A DNA stretch of 64,000 nt from the NCBI GenBank assembly GCA_021413825.1, contig JAIOPQ010000021.1, positions 1-64,000 on the forward strand, written 5' to 3'. Each line of letters opens with the position of its first letter. The stretch's first letter is position 1. Shown in pieces: positions 49,722 through 58,049 of this stretch. Made by a program: the position numbers and the translations under genes. Origin of the DNA: Spirochaetia bacterium. GTDB lineage: Bacteria > Spirochaetota > Leptospiria > Leptospirales > Leptonemataceae. Below the pieces are notes generated by a model, which was given only the letters and a program-made list of their open reading frames with translations, searched no databases and was not told where the DNA came from.

Positions 49722-50521
49722 ACTGAAACCGCCCGCGGAAACGAGCCTAGAATTTTTATATAACTGGACCTGGCCTTGATTGATTCCAGAATCATAGCAG
49801 CGTCAGGTTCATCTTTGTGACCGGAGAAGTCAAGAATCGAGTATTTCGCACTGGCGGTTTCGAGGATTCGATTCGAGAACAAAGTTGCTCCCGTTTCTGA
49901 GACGCATCGTTCAAGATTATCTGGTGTTGTGCCCTGGAGAGGGACAGTGGCCACGCATGTGCAGTCGCCTCCGGTTGGTTCAACGGTGCATTGAGATAGA
50001 ATAAAATAACGATCGGGTTTACCAAATGCTGAATCTGAATATGCTTCCGCATAAACCGAAAGTGAATTTTCTAAGATGGCCAATAAAGTCTTATCAGATC
50101 CCTCGCCCGTTGCAGGCACAAATCCAAATGAGTTCATATTCTTTGCGACGCGATCGAACATCATTGGCATTTCACATGGTTCAATCTCTATGGATGTGCC
50201 AAATGCCAGGCGCGCCGCATGATACGCCGCGTTCCCGCCGCAGGAGTAGATTTTGAGATCACCTTCCACGGCCATGCCGAGCGACATGATCTCGCGGTAG
50301 ATAGATTGAATTGCCTTTTTTAGAAGCGGATCGTTTACGCCCCTGGCCACCTTGTGATAAACTGATGTGTGCCTGTCCGACCTATAAATCGGGAGGCCGT
50401 CCTTTTTCTTTTGTTCGCCGATTTCTTCAGTGAGTCTGGTGCGCTTACGTATTAATTCAACGATCTGTTCGTCTGTTTGATCGATCTGCGCTCGCAGTTT
50501 ATCCATCTCATTCGATTTCAT
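49718..50521 (-). CDS. Chorismate mutase fused to a divergent prephenate-dehydratase-like region
   Basis: 267 residues. Residues 6-90 are an AroQ-type chorismate mutase (MDKLRAQIDQTDEQIVELIRKRTRLTEEIGEQKK...YREIMS) with the helical Arg/Lys/Glu active-site set. The remainder lines up with the PheA dehydratase layout (DLKIYSCGGNAAYHAARLAFG...DRYFILSQ...VATVPLQGTTPDNLERCV) and a final ACT-like piece (SAKYSILDFSGHKDEPDAAMILESIKARSSYIKILGSFPRA), but GPxGTxxxxAA and the TRF catalytic motif are absent. Dehydratase activity is therefore doubtful; it may be regulatory. It overlaps scpB by 14 bases and tyrA by 4. Confidence 0.8.
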   Translation of the reverse strand: MKSNEMDKLRAQIDQTDEQIVELIRKRTRLTEEIGEQKKKDGLPIYRSDRHTSVYHKVARGVNDPLLKKAIQSIYREIMSLGMAVEGDLKIYSCGGNAAYHAARLAFGTSIEIEPCEMPMMFDRVAKNMNSFGFVPATGEGSDKTLLAILENSLSVYAEAYSDSAFGKPDRYFILSQCTVEPTGGDCTCVATVPLQGTTPDNLERCVSETGATLFSNRILETASAKYSILDFSGHKDEPDAAMILESIKARSSYIKILGSFPRAVSV

Positions 50522-51143
50522 CGAACTTCAATTCCTTGACTTCTTCGAGTGCAGGAAGGTCAGAGAGCGAGTTAAGCGCAAAATGCGCCAGGAAATTCTT
50601 TGTGGTTACATAGAGCGTTGGTCTACCAGGAACGGGTCTTGTGCCCTGCGGCTTGATCAGTCGCTTAGAAAGAAGCGTTGCAATATGAGGCCTGGACTGT
50701 GCGCCGCGAATATCTTCAATTTCTGGAAGAGTAATCGGTTGTTTGTAAGAAATAATCGCAAGGGTTTCCATGACAGATCGCGTGAGCTTGTCGCGCTTGC
50801 CATCCGTTGTAATTTCACGCATTTGTGTGCTGTAGCGATCAGACGTAACAAACTGATAACCGCCTCCAATCTCACGCAATAGCACTCCGCCATCACGCTC
50901 TGCATAGTCATCTACCAGACTATCTGCAAGAATCCTTGCATTGACACGATCGAGGTTAATTTTTCGTGCAAGCACAGCAACGGTAAGGGGTTCACTCGTC
51001 ACAAACAGCACAGCTTCAATCAGGCCACGAAAGCGCTGCATTTCTTCCGGGGTAAGCTCGCGGTATTCGGGCAGCCCTGCGTCTTCGCTTACTGCGACTA
51101 CTACCGGGACATTCTGCTGTTCCTGATCTTCGTTAGACGACAT
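50508..51143 (-). CDS. scpB: Segregation and condensation protein B
   Basis: 211 residues. Two winged-helix domains of ScpB: FRGLIEAVLFVTSEPLTVAVLARKINLDRVNARILADSLVDDYAERDGGVLLREIGGGYQFVT and VMETLAIISYKQPITLPEIEDIRGAQSRPHIATLLSKRLIKPQGTRPVPGRPTLYVTTKNFLAHFAL. ScpB dimers work with ScpA and SMC to compact and segregate the chromosome. It lies 2 bases after scpA. The overlap with the chorismate mutase gene indicates cotranscription with aromatic synthesis. Confidence 0.94.
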   Translation of the reverse strand: MSSNEDQEQQNVPVVVAVSEDAGLPEYRELTPEEMQRFRGLIEAVLFVTSEPLTVAVLARKINLDRVNARILADSLVDDYAERDGGVLLREIGGGYQFVTSDRYSTQMREITTDGKRDKLTRSVMETLAIISYKQPITLPEIEDIRGAQSRPHIATLLSKRLIKPQGTRPVPGRPTLYVTTKNFLAHFALNSLSDLPALEEVKELKFDEIE

Positions 51144-51145
51144 TG

Positions 51146-51907
51146 CTATGTAAGTACGTATGATTTTTTATGGAGTTCAATCGGACCAAAGTTTGCACGT
51201 TGGCGGATGATGATTTCTCCGAGTTTGGTAAGTTCCAAAATTGCCAGAAACGCTGCAATGATTTCTCCAGGGCCCGTATGCGCTGCTTGAAGGAGTAAAT
51301 CGGTAAAATTGCACGACACTGCTTCCTTGAAAAGCTCGCGGATGTAGGCTACCTTTTCTTCAACGCTAATCTCATTGATTACAACTTCGTACTCTGGCTT
51401 GTCCGGGTTTTCCTCTTTTAGACGAGCAAGAACTGTTGTGTAGGCATGAATTAGATCCGTAAGGCTGGCTTCAAACCATTCATCCCCGTAATCATCTACC
51501 ACACGACGGCGCAACATACCAGAAGTAATTTCTTCCAGGTCTCGCATCTTCTCTGAAGCAAATTGAAACTTTCTGTATTCGAGGAGTTGCTGAATCAGTT
51601 CCGGTGGAAGCCTATCGTCTGACTCTTCTTCAAAACCTGGATCAGGTAGAAGCGCTCTGCTCTTATAATAGAGGAGACGAGCAGCCATGACAGCAAATGA
51701 ACTTGCGGCTTCCAGGGGAAGATTGACTGCCCGCATGTGGACCAAGAAATCTTCTGTAATTTTGAAGAGCGAAACATCGAACACATCTACTCGATACGAT
51801 TCGATTAAATCCCAGAGAAGTGAAAGTGGACCTTCCTCTTCGCCTTCCGGTCCAACCCAGCTAACAAGGAAGGTTTCTTCCGATCGCTCGGGCGCGGAAG
51901 TTGTCAT
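51146..51907 (-). CDS. scpA: Segregation and condensation protein A
   Basis: 253 residues, a kleisin: N-terminal GPLSLLWDLIESYRVDVFDVSLFKITEDFLVHMRAVN (SMC neck contact), the central YYKSRALLPDP, and a C-terminal winged helix (IIAAFLAILELTKLGEIIIRQRANFGPIELHK) that binds the SMC head. It bridges SMC and ScpB. It lies 3 bases after cheY and 2 before scpB, so chromosome segregation and chemotaxis genes share a transcription unit here. Confidence 0.94.
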   Translation of the reverse strand: MTTSAPERSEETFLVSWVGPEGEEEGPLSLLWDLIESYRVDVFDVSLFKITEDFLVHMRAVNLPLEAASSFAVMAARLLYYKSRALLPDPGFEEESDDRLPPELIQQLLEYRKFQFASEKMRDLEEITSGMLRRRVVDDYGDEWFEASLTDLIHAYTTVLARLKEENPDKPEYEVVINEISVEEKVAYIRELFKEAVSCNFTDLLLQAAHTGPGEIIAAFLAILELTKLGEIIIRQRANFGPIELHKKSYVLT

Positions 51908-51910
51908 AAT

Positions 51911-52270
51911 TTATGAGAGCGCTTTGGCTGCGGCCTGTTGGAGTCTTTCTGGTGGAAATGGTTTTACAACAAAATCTTTCACACCCATTTTGATGGCGCG
52001 CGCCAGCAAGTCTTCCTGTCCAAGAGCCGTGACCATGATAATCCGTGCGCGACTATCTGATTTCAGGATTTCAGAAGCGGCATCAAGCCCATCTTTTTCC
52101 CGCATGGTAATATCCATAGTGACGAGGTCTGGTTTCAGGTTCTTGTAGAGTTCTACAGCCTGATTTCCGTTCTCTGCTTCACCAACAATTTCGTGCCCAC
52201 CCTTGGTAAGCGCATCGCGCACAAGGGTCCGCATAAATTTTGCATCATCTACGATCAATACTCTGGCCAT
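51911..52270 (-). CDS. cheY: Chemotaxis response regulator CheY
   Basis: 119 residues, a single receiver domain: VLIVDDAKFMRTL (acidic pair), phospho-Asp53 in VTMDITMREKDG, Thr/Ala in IMVTALGQ, and Lys in DFVVKPF. It carries the phosphoryl signal from CheA to the flagellar switch. No output domain. It lies 52 bases after cheB and 3 before scpA. Confidence 0.93.
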   Translation of the reverse strand: MARVLIVDDAKFMRTLVRDALTKGGHEIVGEAENGNQAVELYKNLKPDLVTMDITMREKDGLDAASEILKSDSRARIIMVTALGQEDLLARAIKMGVKDFVVKPFPPERLQQAAAKALS

Positions 52271-52322
52271 GTCTATTTGGAACCTACTGGAATCATTTTT
52301 ACTATGTGACGGCAGTGCAAGC

Positions 52323-53351
52323 TCAAAAATATTTAGCGAGCACTTCTGGTATTTCGGCTAAATCCAGAACAAGATCCACTGCTCCGGCTTCAATTGCACG
52401 CCGATTCATGCCAAAAATCACGCTGCTTGCCTCGTTCTGAGAAAGTGTAAGGCCCCCGGAAGCATGCAGTTGAAGCATTCCGTCCACTCCATCCCGCCCC
52501 ATTCCTGTCATAATCAACCCTGCGGCTTTGCCGCCAAAATGACGAACTACGCTCTTCAGAGTATGATCGATGGACGGCCGATGCGCAAGAATTGGCGCTT
52601 CATCGCTCAAAGTCACCGTAAATTGTCCCGGCTGACCCGCAATTCCCATGTGCTGATTTCCTGGCGCAACAAATGCACAGTTAGGCCGCAATGGCATTCC
52701 GTCCCTGGCTTCCATGGCTTCCACAACGCTGATCTGCCCAAGGCGCTCTGCAAAGGCTGCCGTGAAGACCGGGGGCATGTGCTGCACAATTAGAATGGGT
52801 GCCGGGAAAGGTTCCTTGATTTGCTGGAAGATTTTATGAAGTGATTGCGGGCCGCCAGTCGAACTTCCAATCACAAGCAGCTCGAACTTTCGCTGTGATT
52901 TTTCTTCCATGCTCAAAGGCGAGCTATGCGCGTGAAATGCACTCTGGCCGCTCATCTGCATGAGCTCGGTGACTTTTGCAATAAGCAGATCTTCCACTTC
53001 TTGTAGCTTCATCCCTGCTTGCGCGGAAGGCTTCGGAATAAAATCAAGTGCGCCCAGTTCCAGAGCCTCGAAGGTTGTACGCGCACCGTGCTGAGTGAGA
53101 ACAGAAAGCATCAGAATGGGCACTTTGATTTTGCGCAAACGCAGCTCACGAAGCGCCGTCATCCCATCCATAACCGGCATTTCGATATCAAGAATCACAA
53201 GATCCGGTTTGAGCTCCTGGATTTGAGTAATTGCATCTAAACCGTTAGGCGACTTTCCGCAAATCTGAACGTCTGGAATGCGTGATAAAATCTCGCCAAC
53301 GGCACCCCGCACAAGCAGCGAATCGTCGACGATCAAGACGCGATACGGCAT
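52323..53351 (-). CDS. cheB: Chemotaxis protein-glutamate methylesterase CheB
   Basis: 342 residues. Receiver domain with phospho-Asp55 (LVILDIEMPVMDG), a linker, then the esterase/deamidase domain: Ser in IGSSTGGPQSL, His in VQHMPPVFTAAFAERL, Asp in MTGMGRDGVDGM. It removes methyl groups from chemoreceptors when phosphorylated by CheA. It lies 1 base after cheA. No cheR is in the window, so methylation by a CheR encoded elsewhere is expected. Confidence 0.95.
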   Translation of the reverse strand: MPYRVLIVDDSLLVRGAVGEILSRIPDVQICGKSPNGLDAITQIQELKPDLVILDIEMPVMDGMTALRELRLRKIKVPILMLSVLTQHGARTTFEALELGALDFIPKPSAQAGMKLQEVEDLLIAKVTELMQMSGQSAFHAHSSPLSMEEKSQRKFELLVIGSSTGGPQSLHKIFQQIKEPFPAPILIVQHMPPVFTAAFAERLGQISVVEAMEARDGMPLRPNCAFVAPGNQHMGIAGQPGQFTVTLSDEAPILAHRPSIDHTLKSVVRHFGGKAAGLIMTGMGRDGVDGMLQLHASGGLTLSQNEASSVIFGMNRRAIEAGAVDLVLDLAEIPEVLAKYF

Positions 53352-53352
53352 A

Positions 53353-56300
53353 CTAAATTTTCTTAACTATCTGCGAGAGCGAAACTTCGTCCGGCACCAT
53401 AAAGATACGGCCTAGCAATTCCATTTCACCGCGATAGAAGTCTGTGCTAAAGTACAAGAGCTTACGATTCATAAACCCGGGATCTCTCTCTCTTAACTTC
53501 TGAACCAGACTGGCCGTGGATCCGTGGATGTATCCAGGCACGGTAGGTGGAATTGAAATTCCGGTCTTATTTGCAAGTTCGTTTAGAATACTTGCGCAAA
53601 CAATATTTGCAAGCTCTGAAATGACGGACTGCAGATCTTCTTCACTGATGGATCGCTTATCGGTGGTTGCAGGAAGGCCCATCAGATCCGCTGCAGCCTT
53701 ATATCCCGTTTCTTCATCAAACACAAGGAGAAGGACGGATTTAAATCCCGCTTCCGTGGACAAAATGACTCCCACTAACGGATCGGGTGGCAGGAAATCA
53801 TTCAAACGACTAAAGTCGATGGCCTGGAACTCCGGAACAGACACCTCAACGCTTGTGCCCAGCAATTGAGAAAGCACCATCCCCGCCTGAATCATGCCGG
53901 TATTTACAACTGAATTCAATTTTGCAAAATCAGCATCGCTGATTTTCACAGGCGCATGCGATGGATTGATAGCTGCGCGCTCAAGTCGCTCCTTACGTTC
54001 CTGTTCAAACATCTCGTGGGCTCTGACTTCTGCTTCATCGCGCACTGGACTTTCGTCTGTGAGGCTGGGCAAATCATCCGAATTCAAATCGTCATCTAGT
54101 AAACCATCATCGAGCAAGCCGTCATCTGCTGGCATCTCAAAGGTGTTGTTACGATTTGCCCCTGTTCTTGTCCCGGACACGCCGGAATCAGCGTTTCCAC
54201 CAAGGCGCACTTCAATTTGAGGTGCAAACGTTTCCATACGGGCAGGTTCTGTGCTTGAAATTGCGTTTCCGTTTCCGGTACCGTTGATTCCACCTGCACC
54301 AGATTGGCGTACTGCACGCCGATCGATTCGCTTTGTAAGAGAATCAACCTTTGTGTTATAGGTACGCGAAGCCACAACAGCTGTATCCTCTGTCATGGCA
54401 GCAATGGCGTCCAGCGCGCGAAGCGACGAATCACGCGCTGATTCTTTCTGCGCCAGATCCATGAGTCCCTGAACATCCAGGACCATTACAATCCTGCCGT
54501 CTCCCATAAGGCATGCGCCAATAAGACCGCTTACGTGCTGATAGTTCTGCTCCAGGGTCTTAATGACGATCTCTTTCTTTCCAGCCATCTCATCGACTAG
54601 AAACGCAATCTTGCGCCCGGATACGCTTGCAATCACAACCGGACATTCTTCTGCGGTGCTCTCATGATGAATGCCCATCAAGCGCGAGAGGGGAAACACT
54701 GGAAGAATATCGCCGCGCAAATGAATTATATCCCGCCCCTGCAGTGTAGTAATTTCTTTGCGTTCGATCTTGATGGTTTCGATTACATCAGAAAGTGGGA
54801 ATGCATATTGCTCTTCTTCCACTTTGACAAGGATTGCAGCAACAATTGCAAGGGTCAGCGGAAATGAGAGAACAAATGCGGCACCCTGGCCAGGTTCGTT
54901 TCGGATCGTAATATTTCCTTTTGATTCCTGGACCATTCTCTTAACTACGTTCATCCCAACGCCACGACCAGAGAGATCGGTGACTTGTTCTGCGGTCGAG
55001 AAACCTGCCTGAAATATCAGATTATAAATCTCATCATCAGAAGGGATGGTATCGCCAGTGATTAGCCCGTTCGCGCGTGCCTTACGCAAGATAGCTTCTT
55101 TGTTCAAGCCACGACCATCGTCGCGGACTTCAAGATACACGCTATTCCCGCTCTGGTATGCATGCATAGAAATCGTAGCGGTTCTGGACTTGCCCATATT
55201 CCGGCGCTCATCCGGCATTTCGATTCCATGATCCAGCGAGTTTCGGATTAGATGCAGCAATGGCTCGTTTAGAGAATCAATGATGTTCTTGTCGAGCTCT
55301 GTATCTTCCCCGTGGATTTCAAATTCAACTTCCTTCCCGAGTTCCATTGCGAGATCTCGCACTGGCCGCGAAAAGCGGTGGAACACAAGCCCAACAGGAA
55401 TCATCCGGGTCTTCATGATTCCAGATTGCAAATCCCGCGCAATACGGGCGGCCTGATCGATTCTACTTTTAAGCTCTGCAAGCACCGGCGAATCTTTGTA
55501 AACTTCCTGAAGGTCTTCGTATATCTTCTGTAAGCCTGAGTTTGTAATTACCAGTTCGCCTACGCTATTTAAGAGATAATCAATCTTCTCTGAAGATACC
55601 TTAATGTTCTTGGTTTTGACAGAAGTGTCTTCCTGTGAACCTTTGTGAATGTCACGTGCCATGCCAAGCTGACGCTCAGAGATTCGCACTTCTTCTATCA
55701 TATCAATCTGGCAAAGCTTCGTTAAATCTTGCGCTGAGATGGATCCGTAGAAAAAGAAACGAAACAACGATTCGGACTTACCGGCATCCAGATCCGCCTC
55801 GCTGGGCGTTGATTTGAAGAGTACACCGGCTTTTTTGAGATTCTGCGCGAGCAACATGAATCGCAAACTTTTCATGGGCGACTCTGCATCAAGCCTGACG
55901 TATCCCTCGTATATGTGCTGCGTTCCTGCCTGGGACTTTAGGACTTCCTGTTCTGCTATTGAGAGTTCAAATGTAGCATCCGCAGACGGTTCCTCTACCT
56001 TCTGAGGCATTGAATATCCAGTAGAACTTGATCCGGCCGCGGATGAAGGCTGGCTCGAACCCGGCTCCGCTCCCATTACAGTTGAACCAGTTTGGAACGG
56101 CACGGACGGGGGGCTATTTGACGTGCGTTCTGCTTTTGTGGCTTCCAGCGCTGTGACCAGGTCGTTGAAGTCGTCGGTTGGCTTTCCGCCGTCCTGAACA
56201 ACGCGCACAGTTGACTTGATTCGATCCAGACATCTGAATAACAAATTCACAAGTGCTGTGTCTACTGCCAGTTGCCCGCTACGAATCAAATGCAACAGAT

Positions 56301-56505
56301 CTTCCATATGATGCGCAAGCATGGAAAGATGATCGAGCTGAACAAATGCTGCCGACGATTTTAGTGTGTGTGCATTTCTAAATATGTCATTTATGATTTC
56401 TGCATTTGTTTGCTCTTTCTCGAGACGCAGAAGGGCCTGGCTGAGCTCTTCAATTTGCTCGCCTGCTTCTTCAAGAAACAGTTCTAAATAGCGATCTTCA
56501 GCCAT
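53353..56505 (-). CDS. cheA: Chemotaxis histidine kinase CheA with C-terminal CheC-like domain
   Basis: 1050 residues from the ATG at 56505, which has GGAG 9 bases upstream; an ATG at 56520 lacks one. Order: HPt domain with His46 (FRNAHTLKSSAAF), a second regulatory region, dimerisation helices (VSSEKIDYLLNSVGELVITNSG), ATPase (HLIRNSLDHGIE, VRDDGRGLN, GRGVGMNVV), a CheW-like domain (LAIVAAILVKVEEEQYAFPLSD), an acidic linker, then residues about 855-1050 resembling CheC/CheX phosphatases, with the signature pattern S-x3-E-x2-N (SVISELAN) followed by IPPTVP. Ordinary CheA is about 650-700 residues. Confidence 0.92.
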   Translation of the reverse strand: MAEDRYLELFLEEAGEQIEELSQALLRLEKEQTNAEIINDIFRNAHTLKSSAAFVQLDHLSMLAHHMEDLLHLIRSGQLAVDTALVNLLFRCLDRIKSTVRVVQDGGKPTDDFNDLVTALEATKAERTSNSPPSVPFQTGSTVMGAEPGSSQPSSAAGSSSTGYSMPQKVEEPSADATFELSIAEQEVLKSQAGTQHIYEGYVRLDAESPMKSLRFMLLAQNLKKAGVLFKSTPSEADLDAGKSESLFRFFFYGSISAQDLTKLCQIDMIEEVRISERQLGMARDIHKGSQEDTSVKTKNIKVSSEKIDYLLNSVGELVITNSGLQKIYEDLQEVYKDSPVLAELKSRIDQAARIARDLQSGIMKTRMIPVGLVFHRFSRPVRDLAMELGKEVEFEIHGEDTELDKNIIDSLNEPLLHLIRNSLDHGIEMPDERRNMGKSRTATISMHAYQSGNSVYLEVRDDGRGLNKEAILRKARANGLITGDTIPSDDEIYNLIFQAGFSTAEQVTDLSGRGVGMNVVKRMVQESKGNITIRNEPGQGAAFVLSFPLTLAIVAAILVKVEEEQYAFPLSDVIETIKIERKEITTLQGRDIIHLRGDILPVFPLSRLMGIHHESTAEECPVVIASVSGRKIAFLVDEMAGKKEIVIKTLEQNYQHVSGLIGACLMGDGRIVMVLDVQGLMDLAQKESARDSSLRALDAIAAMTEDTAVVASRTYNTKVDSLTKRIDRRAVRQSGAGGINGTGNGNAISSTEPARMETFAPQIEVRLGGNADSGVSGTRTGANRNNTFEMPADDGLLDDGLLDDDLNSDDLPSLTDESPVRDEAEVRAHEMFEQERKERLERAAINPSHAPVKISDADFAKLNSVVNTGMIQAGMVLSQLLGTSVEVSVPEFQAIDFSRLNDFLPPDPLVGVILSTEAGFKSVLLLVFDEETGYKAAADLMGLPATTDKRSISEEDLQSVISELANIVCASILNELANKTGISIPPTVPGYIHGSTASLVQKLRERDPGFMNRKLLYFSTDFYRGEMELLGRIFMVPDEVSLSQIVKKI

Positions 56506-56989
56506 CGGTTGAAACTCCATTGATCAAAATATCGAGGTTGAGGATCAAGAATAGCCGCTGATCTGATCTGCCCACACCGCTTACATACTTGTTGGAAAGG
56601 CCGCTAACTTCTCGGCCTTCGATTGCATCGAGTGGAATGCGTGCTACTTCAAGAATCTTATCTACAAGAAGTCCAATGAACTTCCCACCGTTTGCACATA
56701 CTACGATCCTGCTGGAAGCTGTGACCTCAGAAAAGTCAGTGCCAAACTTACGATTTGTATCAAGCAATGGGATTATATTGCCACGCAGGTTTAGAACACC
56801 CAAAATTTCAGGATTAACGTTAGGAAGGCGCGTAACGTGCACAGGTTTTAAGATTTCATTTGTATCAAGGATTCGGACGCCGTACGTGCTCTCCCCTGAT
56901 GAGAACACAAGAAACTGAACCATTTCGATTCCGCCGAGTTGATCCAGATCAAGGCCTTCAATCTCGCCGCTGAATATTTCCGCACTCAT
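56498..56989 (-). CDS. cheW: Chemotaxis coupling protein CheW
   Basis: 163 residues. CheW fold: MVQFLVFSSGESTYGVRILDTNEILKPVHVTRLPNVNPEILGVLNLRGNIIPLLD, including the NLRGxIxPLxD signature. It links chemoreceptors to CheA. GGGGAG lies 5-7 bases before the ATG. It overlaps cheA by 8 bases and folate cyclo-ligase by 4. No receptor gene is adjacent. Confidence 0.93.
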   Translation of the reverse strand: MSAEIFSGEIEGLDLDQLGGIEMVQFLVFSSGESTYGVRILDTNEILKPVHVTRLPNVNPEILGVLNLRGNIIPLLDTNRKFGTDFSEVTASSRIVVCANGGKFIGLLVDKILEVARIPLDAIEGREVSGLSNKYVSGVGRSDQRLFLILNLDILINGVSTDG

Positions 56990-57522
56990 TTCAATACTCC
57001 CCGTTCCGTTATGACCAGGTCGATTTGCATGTCATATTCAAGTGATTCAAACTGCATCCTGGTCAACTCAAACGGAATTACGGCCGCCTTCACCGCCCCT
57101 TGGAGCATGCTGCGCTGACGGTCATAATAGCCACCACCTTTCCCAAGGCGGAACCTTTCTTTATTAACGGCAAGTGTGGGCACAATTACGAAATCTTCCG
57201 GGCCAAGTTCACGCGGCAAGGCAGGATTTTCAGGCCCAGGCTCCAGTATCCCAAAGCGGCCTGGCAAAAGCGAGGCAATGGACTGTGTTTTCAGGAACTC
57301 CATCTGGCGGTTAGCTCCTGTTCTGGGCAAATAGAGTGGAAATTGCAACGCCTGTAACACATCGAATTCACCCGGCATGGCTGCATAGGCCAGGACTAAA
57401 CCGGAAATACCAGCCGCTTCAGTCTTAAGGTTCCCAAGCATCGCCGACATCCTGGCTTCATCGCTTAGAAACTCGCGCCAGACCTGGCGCGCGATCACCC
57501 TGCATTCAGCTTTGGATTTCAA
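56986..57522 (-). CDS. 5-formyltetrahydrofolate cyclo-ligase
   Basis: 178 residues from a TTG start at 57522 with AGGAG just upstream. Converts 5-formyl-THF to 5,10-methenyl-THF using ATP. Fold and motif: KSKAECRVIARQVWREFL, then LPRTGANRQMEFL, DFVIVPTLAVNKERFRLGKGGGYYDRQRSML (the GxGxGYYDR ATP-binding signature). It overlaps cheW by 4 bases and appears to be first in the chemotaxis/segregation/aromatic transcription unit. Confidence 0.92.
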   Translation of the reverse strand: MKSKAECRVIARQVWREFLSDEARMSAMLGNLKTEAAGISGLVLAYAAMPGEFDVLQALQFPLYLPRTGANRQMEFLKTQSIASLLPGRFGILEPGPENPALPRELGPEDFVIVPTLAVNKERFRLGKGGGYYDRQRSMLQGAVKAAVIPFELTRMQFESLEYDMQIDLVITERGVLK

Positions 57523-57545
57523 AGGACTCCTGACGAAAAGGGGGG

Positions 57546-57695
57546 ATTAACCACGGGGGACACGGGGTGAAAAAGGGAATTAACCAGGGGGAACAAGAGG
57601 ACATTAACCGCAGAGGTCACAAAGGTCACGAAGGATGAATTCGGTCGGGGATTAGAACCGGGAAAATCTCTGTGTTCTCTGTGGGCTCTGCGGTT
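57546..57695. repeat. Intergenic repeat with terminal inverted repeats
   Basis: Three degenerate units begin TTAACC at 57547, 57580 and 57604 and share a G-rich body with ACA/CAC spacing. AACCGCAGAG (57606-57615) is perfectly mirrored by CTCTGCGGTT (57686-57695), and internal CTCTGTG pieces near 57667-57685 continue the pairing. It is the only repetitive intergenic stretch in the window. Its resemblance to dispersed TTAACCACxGAG elements known in other bacterial genomes is an impression, not a search result. Confidence 0.55.
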
Positions 57696-57743
57696 CATAA
57701 AAAGGGAGCCGGGTCGTCCCGGTAGTAAGACTCAAAAACCGGA

Positions 57744-58049
57744 TTAGCCAGCGAGGCGTTCGCCGACTAGACCTTCATCTAGAAGGTCTATCAGTTGCCT
57801 TGTGCGCTGGCTTAGTTGTTCGTCTGAGCGTTCATCCGGAGTTTGACGTTTGCGCATTAGTTCGTCTGCAAGATTGATTGCAGCGAGTACTGCAAGGCGG
57901 AATCGATCGAGGCTTTGTTGCTGGCTTTTGATGTCGCGCATGGTGGAATCCACCATGCGAGCAATTTCTGCTATATAGTCTTCACTGGCTTCACCACGAA
58001 TGGTGAAGGTTTCACCGAGAATGTTTACCGTTGTTTTGGCTGCACTCAC
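57744..58049 (-). CDS. zapA: Cell division protein ZapA-like
   Basis: 101 residues. ZapA fold: TTVNILGETFTIRGEASEDYIAEIARMVDSTMRDIKSQ (N-terminal beta hairpin binding FtsZ) then a coiled coil (RLAVLAAINLADELMRKRQT...QLSQRTRQLIDLLDE). It bundles FtsZ filaments at the division site. Overlaps the preceding coiled-coil gene by 4 bases; ZapA-type genes in spirochaetes often sit with a coiled-coil partner. Confidence 0.85.
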   Translation of the reverse strand: MSAAKTTVNILGETFTIRGEASEDYIAEIARMVDSTMRDIKSQQQSLDRFRLAVLAAINLADELMRKRQTPDERSDEQLSQRTRQLIDLLDEGLVGERLAG

